A DNA stretch of 64,000 nucleotides, from contig JABZGR010000001.1 in NCBI GenBank assembly GCA_015259125.1, positions 124,001-188,000 on the forward strand, written 5' to 3'. Every line of letters starts with the position of its first letter. Positions within the stretch are counted from its first letter, which is position 1. Positions 16,368 to 25,032 of the stretch are shown one piece after another. The DNA is from Alloprevotella tannerae. GTDB lineage: Bacteria; Bacteroidota; Bacteroidia; Bacteroidales; Bacteroidaceae. Under the pieces are notes generated by a model that did no database searches, was not told where the DNA came from, and worked only from the letters and a program-made list of their open reading frames with translations. The translations under genes were made by a program, and so were the position numbers.

Positions 16368-17420
16368 ATGTCTACAAACGAATTCGTAACACGCAAGCCT
16401 CTCTTCAACGAGCACGGCGATACGGAGACCGCGAAAAAGCGGATGATCAACGGCAACACGACCAACCTCAACGACTTCAATAATATGAAGTACAAATGGG
16501 TGTCTGATTGGTACCGCCAAGCGATGAACAACTTTTGGATTCCCGAAGAGATCAATTTAGGGCAGGATTTGAAAGACTACAGCAAACTCTTGCCGGCCGA
16601 GCGCACGGCTTACGATAAGATTTTGTCCTTTCTCATCTTCCTCGACAGTATTCAGACAGCCAACTTGCCCAACGTTAGCGAGTACATCACGGCGAGCGAA
16701 GTCAATCTCTGCTTGAATATACAGACCTTCCAAGAGGCTGTCCATTCGCAGAGCTACAGTTATATGCTCGACACGATCTGTTCGCCCGAAGAGCGCGACG
16801 CCATTCTCTTTCAATGGAAGAACGATCCCATCCTTTTGAATCGCAATAAATTCATTGGCGACCTTTACAATGCGTTTATGAACGACCGCTCGACCTTCCA
16901 GTTTATGAAAGTGCTCGTGGCCAACTATATTCTCGAAGGCATCTACTTCTATTCGGGTTTTATGTTCTTCTACAATCTCGGCCGCAACGGGAAGATGCCC
17001 GGCTCGGCTCAAGAAATTCGCTACATCAATCGCGACGAGAACACGCACCTCTGGCTCTTCCGCAGCATCTTGCTCGAACTGAAAAAAGAAGCGCCCGAAA
17101 TGTTCACGCCCGATAAGGTCGACGTATACCGCCAAATGATTGCGCAGGGCGTAGACGAAGAAATAAAATGGGGCGAATACGTTTTGGGCGACAAGATCGA
17201 AGGCTTAACCTCCGAAATGATTCGCGATTATATCAAATACTTGGGCAATTTGCGGACCACCTCACTCGGTTTCGAGCCGCTTTATGACGGTTACGACAAA
17301 GAGCCGCCCTCTATGTCTTGGGTATCTCAATATTCCAACGCCAATATGATCAAAACCGACTTCTTCGAGGCGCGCTCTACGGCCTACGCGAAGTCAAGTG
17401 CTTTGATCGACGACCTATAA
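16368..17420 (+). CDS. nrdB: ribonucleoside-diphosphate reductase, beta subunit
   Basis: This 350-residue radical-generating subunit pairs with NrdA. Diiron ligands and the radical tyrosine are all in place: Asp93 in FLDSIQT, Glu123 and His126 in EAVHSQSY with Tyr130 at the expected spacing (E-x2-H-x3-Y), then Glu in EGIYFYSGF and Glu/His in RDENTHLWL. Presence of the tyrosine indicates a classical tyrosyl-radical enzyme. It is encoded directly downstream of nrdA and followed by a terminator. Confidence 0.95.
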   Translation: MSTNEFVTRKPLFNEHGDTETAKKRMINGNTTNLNDFNNMKYKWVSDWYRQAMNNFWIPEEINLGQDLKDYSKLLPAERTAYDKILSFLIFLDSIQTANLPNVSEYITASEVNLCLNIQTFQEAVHSQSYSYMLDTICSPEERDAILFQWKNDPILLNRNKFIGDLYNAFMNDRSTFQFMKVLVANYILEGIYFYSGFMFFYNLGRNGKMPGSAQEIRYINRDENTHLWLFRSILLELKKEAPEMFTPDKVDVYRQMIAQGVDEEIKWGEYVLGDKIEGLTSEMIRDYIKYLGNLRTTSLGFEPLYDGYDKEPPSMSWVSQYSNANMIKTDFFEARSTAYAKSSALIDDL

Positions 17421-17431
17421 AGACTTCTTTG

Positions 17432-17470
17432 AGGCGCTGCCGGCGGCTGCAAGGCTGCGACAGCGCCTTT
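17432..17470 (+). terminator. terminator of the nrdAB operon
   Basis: AGGCGCTG (17432-17439) pairs with CAGCGCCT (17461-17468), followed by TTATATATA. It lies 12 nt past the nrdB stop. Confidence 0.65.
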
Positions 17471-17520
17471 ATATATACCGATTCTCGCCGCCTTCCTCCT
17501 ATTTTTAGTATTCCATTGCT

Positions 17521-18060
17521 ATGCACAAACTGACCGTAGAAGAAATGAATCGCCTCGACGTCGCAGCTTTCAAGGAAGCCCCCAAACTTCCGCTCGTCGT
17601 CGTCTTGGATAATGTGCGCAGCCTGCACAATGTCGGCTCAGTCTTTCGCACCGCCGATGCCTTTCGCCTTTCCGGCGTCTGCCTATGTGGCATCACCGGG
17701 CGCCCACCGATGGTAGAAATCCACAAAACGGCGCTCGGCGCGGAAGATAGCGTTGATTGGGAATACTTTGAAGACCCCTTGGCGGCCGTCGAGGCCTTGC
17801 GCCGCCGCGGCTACCTCATCTTTGCCGTCGAGCAAGTCGCAGGCAGTCGGCCGCTCCACCAGCTTCGCCTCTCGCCCGATCAGAAATACGCCCTCGTCCT
17901 CGGCAATGAAGTCAAGGGCGTGACGCAATCCGTCGTCGATGCCGCAGATGCCGCCGTCGAAATCCCACAATACGGCACAAAACATTCCCTCAACGTCTCC
18001 GTCAGTGCCGGTATCGTACTTTGGGAGTTTGCGAAACAGTTAGGTTTCAGCTATGAATAA
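17521..18060 (+). CDS. SpoU/TrmH-family RNA 2'-O-methyltransferase
   Basis: This 179-residue SPOUT methyltransferase should 2'-O-methylate tRNA or rRNA using SAM. The three family motifs are clear: N-x-G-S-x-x-R-T-A (LHNVGSVFRTADAF, about 38-51), LGNEVKGV (motif 2) and the knot motif IPQYGTKHSLNVSVSAG near the C-terminus. There is no N-terminal substrate-binding extension, so this is the minimal TrmH-like form and its target base cannot be stated. The last 8 nt overlap the next gene, a glycosyltransferase. Confidence 0.85.
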   Translation: MHKLTVEEMNRLDVAAFKEAPKLPLVVVLDNVRSLHNVGSVFRTADAFRLSGVCLCGITGRPPMVEIHKTALGAEDSVDWEYFEDPLAAVEALRRRGYLIFAVEQVAGSRPLHQLRLSPDQKYALVLGNEVKGVTQSVVDAADAAVEIPQYGTKHSLNVSVSAGIVLWEFAKQLGFSYE

Positions 18061-19177
18061 CGACAAGCCCCGCCTGCTTATTTTCCACCCCGCCCTTGCG
18101 CCCTATCGCTTGGACTTCTTCAATGCGCTGGCCGACCGCTTTACCTGCCACGTCGTCTTGTTGCAACGCGAGAATCCCGCCCTGTTCATAAAGCAGGACC
18201 AACTCCTTGCCGAAGCGCGTTTCACCTACGCCTACCTCGATCGCCATTTCACCTTGGCCGGCCGCGATATCAACCTCGGCTATGCAAGTGCCATTCACCA
18301 CTTCCGCCCTGACATCGTCTTGTGTTCGGAGTTCAACCTCTCCGTCCTCTCCGCCGCCCTCTATCGTTGGCGCCATCCTCGCCGCTTCCGACTCTTCACC
18401 ATGTGCGACGATAGTATCGCGATGGCCGAACGCTGCCAAGGCGGCCGCCGTCGACGCCGCGCCGCCCTCATCCGTTGTTTAGACGGCATCGTCAACATCA
18501 GCGAAGAGACGGCCGCATGGTTCCTTCGCCATACCCCCGCCCGCCGCACCTTTAGTTTCCCGATTATACGCGCCGAGCAAAGTTTTGTCTGCCATCGGCC
18601 CACCGCCGCCCGCTACGTTTCGACCCACCATTTAGCGGGTATGAAAGTAGGCCTTTTTGTCGGCCGTTTTGTCGACGTCAAGAACCTCCCCGCCCTCATC
18701 GAAGCCTTCCGCCGCATTTGCGAGCGCAATGCAGCGGCCGCTAATTATCGTTTAGTACTCGTCGGGAGCGGCGAGCAAGCGAACCGCTTGCTCGCCCAAG
18801 CTGCCGCAGCCGGTTTAGCCGACCGCGTGATCTTCCCCGGCGCTTTTACGGGCCAGGATTTATGGGCTTGGTATGCTACAGCCGACTTCTTAGTCTTATG
18901 CAGCAGCAGCGAAGCCTTTGGTGCCGTCGTCAATGAAGCCCTGCTCGGCGGCTGCCGCGCGATGGTTAGCACCTATGCCGGTGCGCGCGAACTCATCGGG
19001 CGTGATAACGGAAAAGTCTTCGACGCACTCGACGCCGAAGACTTCTATACAACCTTACAACAAGCTTATGCTTCAGCCGCCCCCACGCCGGCCGAAGCCT
19101 TTGAGCGGCCTTCCCGCATGCCCATCTCTTTCACGGAGCGCATCGAAGCCCTCAGTCGTTTTCTTTTGTCCGATTAA
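18053..19177 (+). CDS. glycosyltransferase family 4
   Basis: This 374-residue GT-B fold enzyme starts within the methyltransferase gene (8-nt overlap). The N-terminal domain opens RLLIFHPALAPYRLDFFNAL. The C-terminal nucleotide-sugar domain has VGLFVGRFVDVKNLPALIEAF, LVLVGSGEQ and the E-x7-E motif EAFGAVVNEALLGG that binds the donor phosphate. It is cytosolic or membrane-peripheral. Its TAA overlaps the stop of the convergent LicD-fusion gene (TTAA at 19174-19177). A role in capsule, lipid or surface glycan assembly is inferred from that neighbour. Confidence 0.8.
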   Translation: MNNDKPRLLIFHPALAPYRLDFFNALADRFTCHVVLLQRENPALFIKQDQLLAEARFTYAYLDRHFTLAGRDINLGYASAIHHFRPDIVLCSEFNLSVLSAALYRWRHPRRFRLFTMCDDSIAMAERCQGGRRRRRAALIRCLDGIVNISEETAAWFLRHTPARRTFSFPIIRAEQSFVCHRPTAARYVSTHHLAGMKVGLFVGRFVDVKNLPALIEAFRRICERNAAAANYRLVLVGSGEQANRLLAQAAAAGLADRVIFPGAFTGQDLWAWYATADFLVLCSSSEAFGAVVNEALLGGCRAMVSTYAGARELIGRDNGKVFDALDAEDFYTTLQQAYASAAPTPAEAFERPSRMPISFTERIEALSRFLLSD

Positions 19178-20670
19178 AGTTTTTCCAGATAAAAGACAGC
19201 GTGCCCCCGGCGTTGATCCTCGGGCGGCAGTTGGCGCCAATCGCCAAATATCTCCCGCAGGTACGTATCCCCATCGCGCGGCCCGCTGAACAGTTCGCCT
19301 TCAAATTCCACTTGTTGCAGCGGAAAAATCGCTTCGTCCAAGTGGTGCACGCCATAGCCATTATTATTGAGATAATTACCCCGATATTTTCCTTTCTTGG
19401 TAAACCATCCGCCGACGCGCCACGCCAATCCGCAGAGAGCGCGCATTGTGCCGAAATACACAAATTCGGCTGCCGAGCGCCAACTATAATAATGCTGCGC
19501 GTGGAGTATGGCGTTGGCCTTACAATAGCGCTTGGCCAGACGCTTCACCGTGGCCGCCGAAAAATCAGGATAAGGAATCAGCGGGAAAATATCGACATAC
19601 AAACCCTTGGCATAGTCGCGCTTGAAATCATCGCCATATTCTACGATAAACGAATGCTTATCGCGCACCTTATAGATCGGCGTCCCGCCGTCGGGCTTCA
19701 AGCCCGGCCCTTGCAGCACCAAGTGGTCCGGCAATTCCGCCTGCGCTATTTTGATAAAGCGCTCCACATCCTCGCCGCGCATCGCGATGTCGATGTCGTC
19801 GTCCCAAGGAATGAAGCCCCCGTGGCGCAATGCGCCGAGCAGCGTTCCCCCATCGAGCCAATAAGGTATATCGTGGGCGTCGCATAAATCGCGCACCTGC
19901 TTCAAAATGTCCAACTGTTTGAGCTGAACGGGCCGCAAATGCTTCGCTTGATAAGCCGCCAAGTCCTCGCCATCGCAATCGGCGCTGCGCGGTAGCAGCG
20001 CCTCCAGCGTTAGGAGGTCTTCCTTGTAGGTCAGTTTGCGGTTGCGCTCATCGCCGGCCACCTGCGCGATGTCCACCTCCGGACAATACGTGCTCACCAC
20101 GCCGCAATCGTCCGTCGCGGCAAAACCGGGATCGGCCAAAGCCTTTTCGTAAGCCCGCTCAAGCAGTTCGCGGCGAAAGCCCTGCGGCGTTTGCACGCGG
20201 CGCAGACTATTTCGCGGCAGCGTATGCGTCGTTTGGCCCTCCACGCGCACAATTGTATCCGTCACGGGTTGCAATACGTTGACCGCCTCGGCCGTCTCCA
20301 AGGCGCGGCATACGGAAGTAATGATCGTTTCCGTCACCAATGGGCGCGCAGCATCGTGCAATAAAAGGTTGACCTCGCGCCCTTCACAAGCCTTGAGCGC
20401 CGCCAGCGTGGAGTCGTAGCGTTCTGCACCGCCGGAAGTCACGTTTTTCACTTTCTCCCACCCATTTTCCGTCACCATGCAGCGCACTTCCTCGACGTAA
20501 TCGGGGTGAACGACGATGATGACTTCTGCAATCAGCGGGTGCAGGGCAAAGGCTTCGACGGCATACGCCAAAACGGTGCGCCCCCGAAGCTTCAAAAATT
20601 GCTTTGGCTGGCTTTCGCCGAAGCGCTTCCCACTGCCACCGGCCAAGATGGCGGCTATATTTTTTCGCAT
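19174..20670 (-). CDS. bifunctional IspD/TarI-like cytidylyltransferase - LicD phosphotransferase fusion
   Basis: Start ATG at 20670 (MRKNIAAILAGG) is chosen because the nucleotide-binding fold begins there; the frame extends upstream without homology. Residues about 1-225 are an IspD/TarI-type cytidylyltransferase: AAILAGGSGKRFG, PKQF, HDAARPLV, VTDTIVR, RVQTPQGFR, ATDDCGVV. Residues about 255-498 are a LicD domain: YWLDGGTLLGALRHGGFIPWDDDIDIAM with the metal-binding Asp cluster, then YVDIFPLIP. IspD-type enzymes make CDP-methylerythritol or CDP-ribitol, and LicD enzymes transfer phosphocholine or polyol phosphate from CDP donors. One polypeptide could make and use a CDP-polyol for surface glycan decoration. 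Whether it also supplies isoprenoid synthesis is unknown. 498 residues. Confidence 0.85.
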   Translation of the reverse strand: MRKNIAAILAGGSGKRFGESQPKQFLKLRGRTVLAYAVEAFALHPLIAEVIIVVHPDYVEEVRCMVTENGWEKVKNVTSGGAERYDSTLAALKACEGREVNLLLHDAARPLVTETIITSVCRALETAEAVNVLQPVTDTIVRVEGQTTHTLPRNSLRRVQTPQGFRRELLERAYEKALADPGFAATDDCGVVSTYCPEVDIAQVAGDERNRKLTYKEDLLTLEALLPRSADCDGEDLAAYQAKHLRPVQLKQLDILKQVRDLCDAHDIPYWLDGGTLLGALRHGGFIPWDDDIDIAMRGEDVERFIKIAQAELPDHLVLQGPGLKPDGGTPIYKVRDKHSFIVEYGDDFKRDYAKGLYVDIFPLIPYPDFSAATVKRLAKRYCKANAILHAQHYYSWRSAAEFVYFGTMRALCGLAWRVGGWFTKKGKYRGNYLNNNGYGVHHLDEAIFPLQQVEFEGELFSGPRDGDTYLREIFGDWRQLPPEDQRRGHAVFYLEKL

Positions 20671-20898
20671 AATCTTAGATTTTACAAACGACAGGCAAGT
20701 GCGCATCGGGCGCAGTCTGCACGGCGCGCGCAAGTGTTCGTTTCGTGGGCAAATTTAATGGTTTTCTACGCGTTTTCGCCCTTTTCTTCGTTTTTCTCCT
20801 CGCAGATGCCGCCGCGAAGCAGCGCCGCGCGCCGCCGCAGCATCGTATATTTTGTTTCCGTGACTGATAACGGGGCGCACGAAGACGCAGCACGGGAG

Positions 20899-20986
20899 CT
20901 TTTCATCGTGAGCGCAAACCTTTTTTATCACGAGCGCAAACGTTTTTTATCGTGAGCGCAAAGGTTTACGCTCGTGATGAAAAAAG
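20899..20986. repeat. 22-nt intergenic repeat array A (three direct units and one inverted)
   Basis: Three near-identical units of the form CTTTT-ATC-GTG/ACG-AGCGCAAAC run from 20899, then one unit lies in the opposite direction (CGCTCGTGATG, to 20986). Unit 3 and the inverted unit can pair over 16 positions with G-U pairs. The same family occurs at 36449, 43311 and 63071. This copy sits between the divergent ispD-licD and sulfatase genes. Confidence 0.85.
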
Positions 20987-21203
20987 TAGGCAGCCAATGA
21001 TAGGCGTGCGAAAATCTGATATAAGACGCTTGAAAACAAAGCATTGGGCCACAAAAGCGCATCTTCCGCTTACTGGTGGACGAGCAAAGGATGCGCGCGA
21101 AGGATAGAGCGGCCGGCAATGCTTAAGATTGCGCACCGTGCGCGCGGCGGAACCATCGCCATTTGCGGCAGAAGAATCGGATAGTTTACCCGAGATTTTT
21201 ACG

Positions 21204-21211
21204 TATCTTTG
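21204..21211 (+). promoter_or_regulatory. -7 element of the sulfatase gene
   Basis: TATCTTTG matches the Bacteroidetes -7 consensus, 37 nt before the ATG at 21248. It overlaps an in-frame TTG at 21209 that would be an earlier start, which rules that start out. Confidence 0.6.
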
Positions 21212-21247
21212 TCCGCTGAAAGATTATATAACACTTCATCTCTCCGT

Positions 21248-23281
21248 ATGCAATCACGTCAGACGTATATCGATTTTTTCCGCCCGCTGCTCCGCGTGGT
21301 CGGGCTCACGGTCTTGGCCGGATTCATCCTCCGCTTGGTTTTGATCTTCAATCCGCAAACGATTGGCAGTTTGCCGTTTGGCGGACTCGTCTTGGCCTTT
21401 GTGCGCGGCGCTCTGACTGACGCCTGCGTGGGCTTGTTGGGGGGATTTGGTATTTTTCTCAACTATCTCTTTATCTCCGAAAGCAAATATCGCCGGCCGC
21501 TCAATTACGTCTTGGGCGCACTGCTCTTGGTCATCCTCCTCTATTTGTCGTTCTTCGATAAAAGTTTGACGGAATTTAATAAGGGCCTGACGCGCGTTCT
21601 GACTTATCTGGCCCTCTATAAGGCGGTGAGTTTCGGCCTTCGTTGGGCCTTTCCCCGCATTCGGTCGGTGTATAATAAGGTGGTCTTTTTCTTGACCGTA
21701 TTCGTCTTCGTCACGGCCTTGCTCGTCGATACCGTTTCGGCTTATTTCTTTTGGGGAGAATTTGGGGTACGCTATAATTTTATAGCTGTCGACTACTTGG
21801 TTTACACGAATGAGGTCATCGGAAACATCTTTGAATCTTACCCGATGGTGCCGCTGCTGATCGGCTTGGGCATTACGTCGCTGCTGATTACGTCTTTCGT
21901 GGTCCTGCAAAAGCGGAAAATCGTTGTTCCGCAGGCTTCGCTCGGCGTAAAACTGCGGGCGGCGGGCCTTTATCTGACGGCCTGCATCGTAGCCTTGCTC
22001 GGCGCGGTAGGACTCACGTCGTTGCACCTGAGTAGTAACCAATATGTCAACGAATTGGGCGACAACGGACTCTGCAAATTTGTGGAAGCATTTCGCTCCA
22101 GCCAACTCAATTACGACCAATTCTACTTGACCATGTCGCCGCAAAAGGCGAAGGATATGATGCAGCGCTTGTATCCGGCTAAAATCGAAGATCCGCTGCC
22201 TGAAACGCGCAAGAATATCGTGCTGATAATGGTGGAGAGCTTGAGCGCCGACTATATGGCGGCCTTTGGCAATCAAGATCATCTGACGCCTTGCTTGGAT
22301 AGTTTGGCGCAACATAGTTTGTTCTTCGAAAGCCTCTACGCCTGCGGCAACCGTACGGTGCGCGGCTTGGAAGCTGTCACCTTGTGTCAGCCGCCTTGTC
22401 CCGGCGAGAGCAAAATCAAACAACCCAACAACACGGGCTTGTACACGGTGGCCACGATCCTGCGCCAAAAGGGCTACCGCACGCAATTTCTCTACGGTGG
22501 CGACAGCTATTTCGACAATATGCGGGCCTTCTTCGGCGGAAACGGCTACGAGATCATTGATAAGACGACGATGCGGCCGGAAGAGATAACGTGCAGCACC
22601 GTCTGGGGCGCTTGTGATGAGGATTTGTTCAACCACGCGCTGCGCGTATTCGATCAAAATGCGGCGCAAGGGAAGCCTTTTTACGCGCATCTGATGACGA
22701 CGAGCAACCATCGTCCGTACATTTATCCGGAAGGTAAGATCGACATTCCGCCCACTGCGCGCTCGCGGAGCGGCGGCGTGAAGTACACGGACTATGCCAT
22801 AGGCCGCTTCTTGAAAGATGCGGAAAAGCACGCGTGGTTTAAGCAGACGGTCTTCGTCATCATAGCCGACCATTGCGCTTCAAGCGCCGGCAGCACGGAA
22901 GTGCCGCTCGAACGCTACCACATTCCGGCTATGATCTACGCGCCGGGCTTTGTGAAGCCGGGCAAGGTGGGCCATCTGGTGAGTCAGGTGGATATGATGC
23001 CGTCCGTATTCGGACTCTTGCACTTCAGTTATCAAGCGCCGTTCTGCGGACGCAATGCCTTGCACCCCAATTACGTACCGCGCGCCTTCGCCGCCACGTA
23101 TCAGGATATGGGTTATCTGCGCGAGAATGTCTTTACTTTACTCTCGCCGACGCGCCGCGTAATGCAGCAGATCGCTACGCCGACGCCCTTTCATACTTAC
23201 GTGCAACGGCCGACGCCACTTTGCAGTCAAAAGTTGGTGGAAGAAGCTGTGGCACATTATCAGACGGGCGGGCGGCAATAA
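21248..23281 (+). CDS. LtaS/MdoB-like membrane sulfatase-family phosphotransferase
   Basis: This 677-residue protein has about five N-terminal transmembrane helices (residues 15-230, e.g. VVGLTVLAGFILRLVLIF) and a large periplasmic alkaline-phosphatase-superfamily domain. The domain starts NIVLIMVESLSADYM; the likely nucleophile Thr is in NRTVRGLEA, and late metal ligands are in VIIADHCASS, where most members have ADHG. Relatives are lipoteichoic acid synthase and phosphoglycerol transferase, which move glycerol-phosphate or phosphoethanolamine between lipids and glycans. Start 21248 (MQSRQTYIDFF) follows from the promoter. The exact donor is unknown. Confidence 0.8.
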   Translation: MQSRQTYIDFFRPLLRVVGLTVLAGFILRLVLIFNPQTIGSLPFGGLVLAFVRGALTDACVGLLGGFGIFLNYLFISESKYRRPLNYVLGALLLVILLYLSFFDKSLTEFNKGLTRVLTYLALYKAVSFGLRWAFPRIRSVYNKVVFFLTVFVFVTALLVDTVSAYFFWGEFGVRYNFIAVDYLVYTNEVIGNIFESYPMVPLLIGLGITSLLITSFVVLQKRKIVVPQASLGVKLRAAGLYLTACIVALLGAVGLTSLHLSSNQYVNELGDNGLCKFVEAFRSSQLNYDQFYLTMSPQKAKDMMQRLYPAKIEDPLPETRKNIVLIMVESLSADYMAAFGNQDHLTPCLDSLAQHSLFFESLYACGNRTVRGLEAVTLCQPPCPGESKIKQPNNTGLYTVATILRQKGYRTQFLYGGDSYFDNMRAFFGGNGYEIIDKTTMRPEEITCSTVWGACDEDLFNHALRVFDQNAAQGKPFYAHLMTTSNHRPYIYPEGKIDIPPTARSRSGGVKYTDYAIGRFLKDAEKHAWFKQTVFVIIADHCASSAGSTEVPLERYHIPAMIYAPGFVKPGKVGHLVSQVDMMPSVFGLLHFSYQAPFCGRNALHPNYVPRAFAATYQDMGYLRENVFTLLSPTRRVMQQIATPTPFHTYVQRPTPLCSQKLVEEAVAHYQTGGRQ

Positions 23282-23443
23282 AGCTTACTTCCGACGCCGC
23301 CCACACCGAACAGGGGCGGCGGGGAAGGACTAATAATGGTGAAATATACGCCTTTAGTCGTCTCTTTTTCTAAAATCGATGGTATTTTCAGGATGCTACG
23401 GTAGAAAAAGCTGGAAATGAAGTGGGCGGCCTCAAACTTTTTA

Positions 23444-23451
23444 TAAATTTG
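23444..23451 (+). promoter_or_regulatory. -7 element of the inositol-phosphate synthase gene
   Basis: TAAATTTG fits TAnnTTTG, 74 nt upstream of the start codon. The leader contains a weak hairpin-forming segment (CTCTAC...GTAGAG, 23467-23487). Confidence 0.5.
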
Positions 23452-23524
23452 CGGTTTACTATGCTGCTCTACTTTAGCGGGTAGAGACGGAATGCATAAC
23501 TTTTTAATCTAAATAGAGAACAAA

Positions 23525-24820
23525 ATGAAACCTGCTCAGGGTAAACTTGGCGTGCTATGCGTTGGAATGGGGGCTGTGACCACTACTTTCATCGCCGGAA
23601 CGCTGATGTATCGGAAAGGACTCGGACTACCGGGCGGCGCCGTGACGCAAATGGCAAAAATTCGCGTAGGTCGAGGCGATAAAAAACAGTATAAAAAGGT
23701 CGGAGAGATCGTCCCGCTGGTTAGCGTGGATGATATGGTCTTCGGCGGATGGGATATTTTTACGGACAATGCTTACGAAAGTGCCTTGAATGCCGGCGTT
23801 TTGTTGGCAAAAGATGTAGACCCGGTGCGCGACGAATTGAAGGCTATCCGCCCGATGGCGGCTGCCTTTGACCCGAAATTTGTCTCACGCTTGCACGGGG
23901 AACACATTAAGCAAGGTACGCGCCTCGAACTGGTGGAGCAACTGCGTGAGGATATTCGCCGCTTCAAAGCGGAAAACAACTGCGAACGCGTCGTGGTGCT
24001 GTGGGCGGCTTCTACGGAAATTTATGTGCCTTACTTTGAACCGGTACACGGCACTTTGGCCGCACTCGAAGCGGCTATGGCAGCCGACGATCAGGAACAC
24101 GTGGCGCCTTCTATGTGCTACGCTTATGCGGCTATGGCGGAAGATGCGCCTTTCGTGATGGGTGCGCCGAATACGTGTATCGATATCCCGGCAATGTGGG
24201 AAATGGCTGAGGCTAAACAATTGCCCATCGCCGGAAAAGACTTCAAAACGGGGCAAACGCTGATGAAAACGGTGCTGGCTCCGATGCTGCGCACGCGCTG
24301 CTTGGGCTTGGCGGGCTGGTTCTCAACGAACATTCTCGGCAACCGCGATGGCGAGGTGCTGGATGCGCCTGAAAATTTCCACACGAAGGAGGTGAGTAAG
24401 CTCGGCGTGATAGATACGATCTTGAAAGCTGATGAGCAACCGGAACTTTATGGGGATATTTACCACAAGGTGCGCATCAATTATTACCCACCACGCGGCG
24501 ATGCAAAAGAAGGGTGGGACAACTTGGATATTTACGGCTGGATGGGAAAGGATTATGGGATGCAGATCAAGGTAGACTTCCTCTGCCGCGACTCAATCCT
24601 TGCTGCGCCGATCGTTTTGGACCTCGTCGTGTGTACAGACTTGGCGCATCGCGCCGGCTTAAAAGGCATTCAGCGCTGGATGAGTTTCTTCCTGAAGAGC
24701 CCAATGCACGATTTTACGCAGGGAGAAGAACCTATCCACGACCTTTTCCAACAGTATATTCTCTTTAAGAACCAGATCCGATTACTGGGCGGCTACGAAG
24801 CCGATGAGGAATTGGATTAA
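23525..24820 (+). CDS. ino1: myo-inositol-1-phosphate synthase
   Basis: This 431-residue NAD-dependent enzyme converts glucose-6-phosphate to myo-inositol-3-phosphate. The dinucleotide-binding loop is VGMGAVTTTFIAG (about 13-25). Other family blocks are WAASTEIYVPY, GAPNTCIDIPAMWEMAE, GKDFKTGQTLMKT (with the catalytic Lys region) and LAGWFSTNILGNRDG. In Bacteroidetes the product feeds inositol phospholipids and inositol sphingolipids. The gene stands alone between its own promoter and a strong terminator; the LtaS-like gene upstream may act on related lipids. Confidence 0.9.
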   Translation: MKPAQGKLGVLCVGMGAVTTTFIAGTLMYRKGLGLPGGAVTQMAKIRVGRGDKKQYKKVGEIVPLVSVDDMVFGGWDIFTDNAYESALNAGVLLAKDVDPVRDELKAIRPMAAAFDPKFVSRLHGEHIKQGTRLELVEQLREDIRRFKAENNCERVVVLWAASTEIYVPYFEPVHGTLAALEAAMAADDQEHVAPSMCYAYAAMAEDAPFVMGAPNTCIDIPAMWEMAEAKQLPIAGKDFKTGQTLMKTVLAPMLRTRCLGLAGWFSTNILGNRDGEVLDAPENFHTKEVSKLGVIDTILKADEQPELYGDIYHKVRINYYPPRGDAKEGWDNLDIYGWMGKDYGMQIKVDFLCRDSILAAPIVLDLVVCTDLAHRAGLKGIQRWMSFFLKSPMHDFTQGEEPIHDLFQQYILFKNQIRLLGGYEADEELD

Positions 24821-24871
24821 ACTGAATGAAAGCCGGACTATCCGGCACAAGATTTTATAGTAATAAGCATT

Positions 24872-24918
24872 ATCAGGCTTCACGTCGCGTTAATCTTTGA
24901 CGCCCCGTGAAGCCTGAT
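24872..24918 (+). terminator. terminator after inositol-phosphate synthase
   Basis: A perfect 13-bp inverted repeat (ATCAGGCTTCACG / CGTGAAGCCTGAT) with a 21-nt loop, 51 nt after the stop. There is no T tract on this strand. Confidence 0.6.
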
Positions 24919-25032
24919 TGACCAAAAACAACTAGCGCTTTAACCTGCTTCGCCCTAACAAAAACTTACGCAAAGAAAGATAGGCAGGCAAACGGAGCAA
25001 GCGTAATTAAAAAGACAACTGACAAGGCTTAA

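Noticed and set aside
20899..20986. CRISPR array at the 22-nt repeats (also 36449, 43311, 63071)
   Set aside because: Units are contiguous without unique spacers, the unit is short, and no cas genes are present in the window.
21254..22873. 539-aa minus-strand frame opposite the sulfatase gene
   Set aside because: Low-complexity Arg/Gln/His-rich shadow of a GC-rich gene with clear sulfatase motifs on the other strand.
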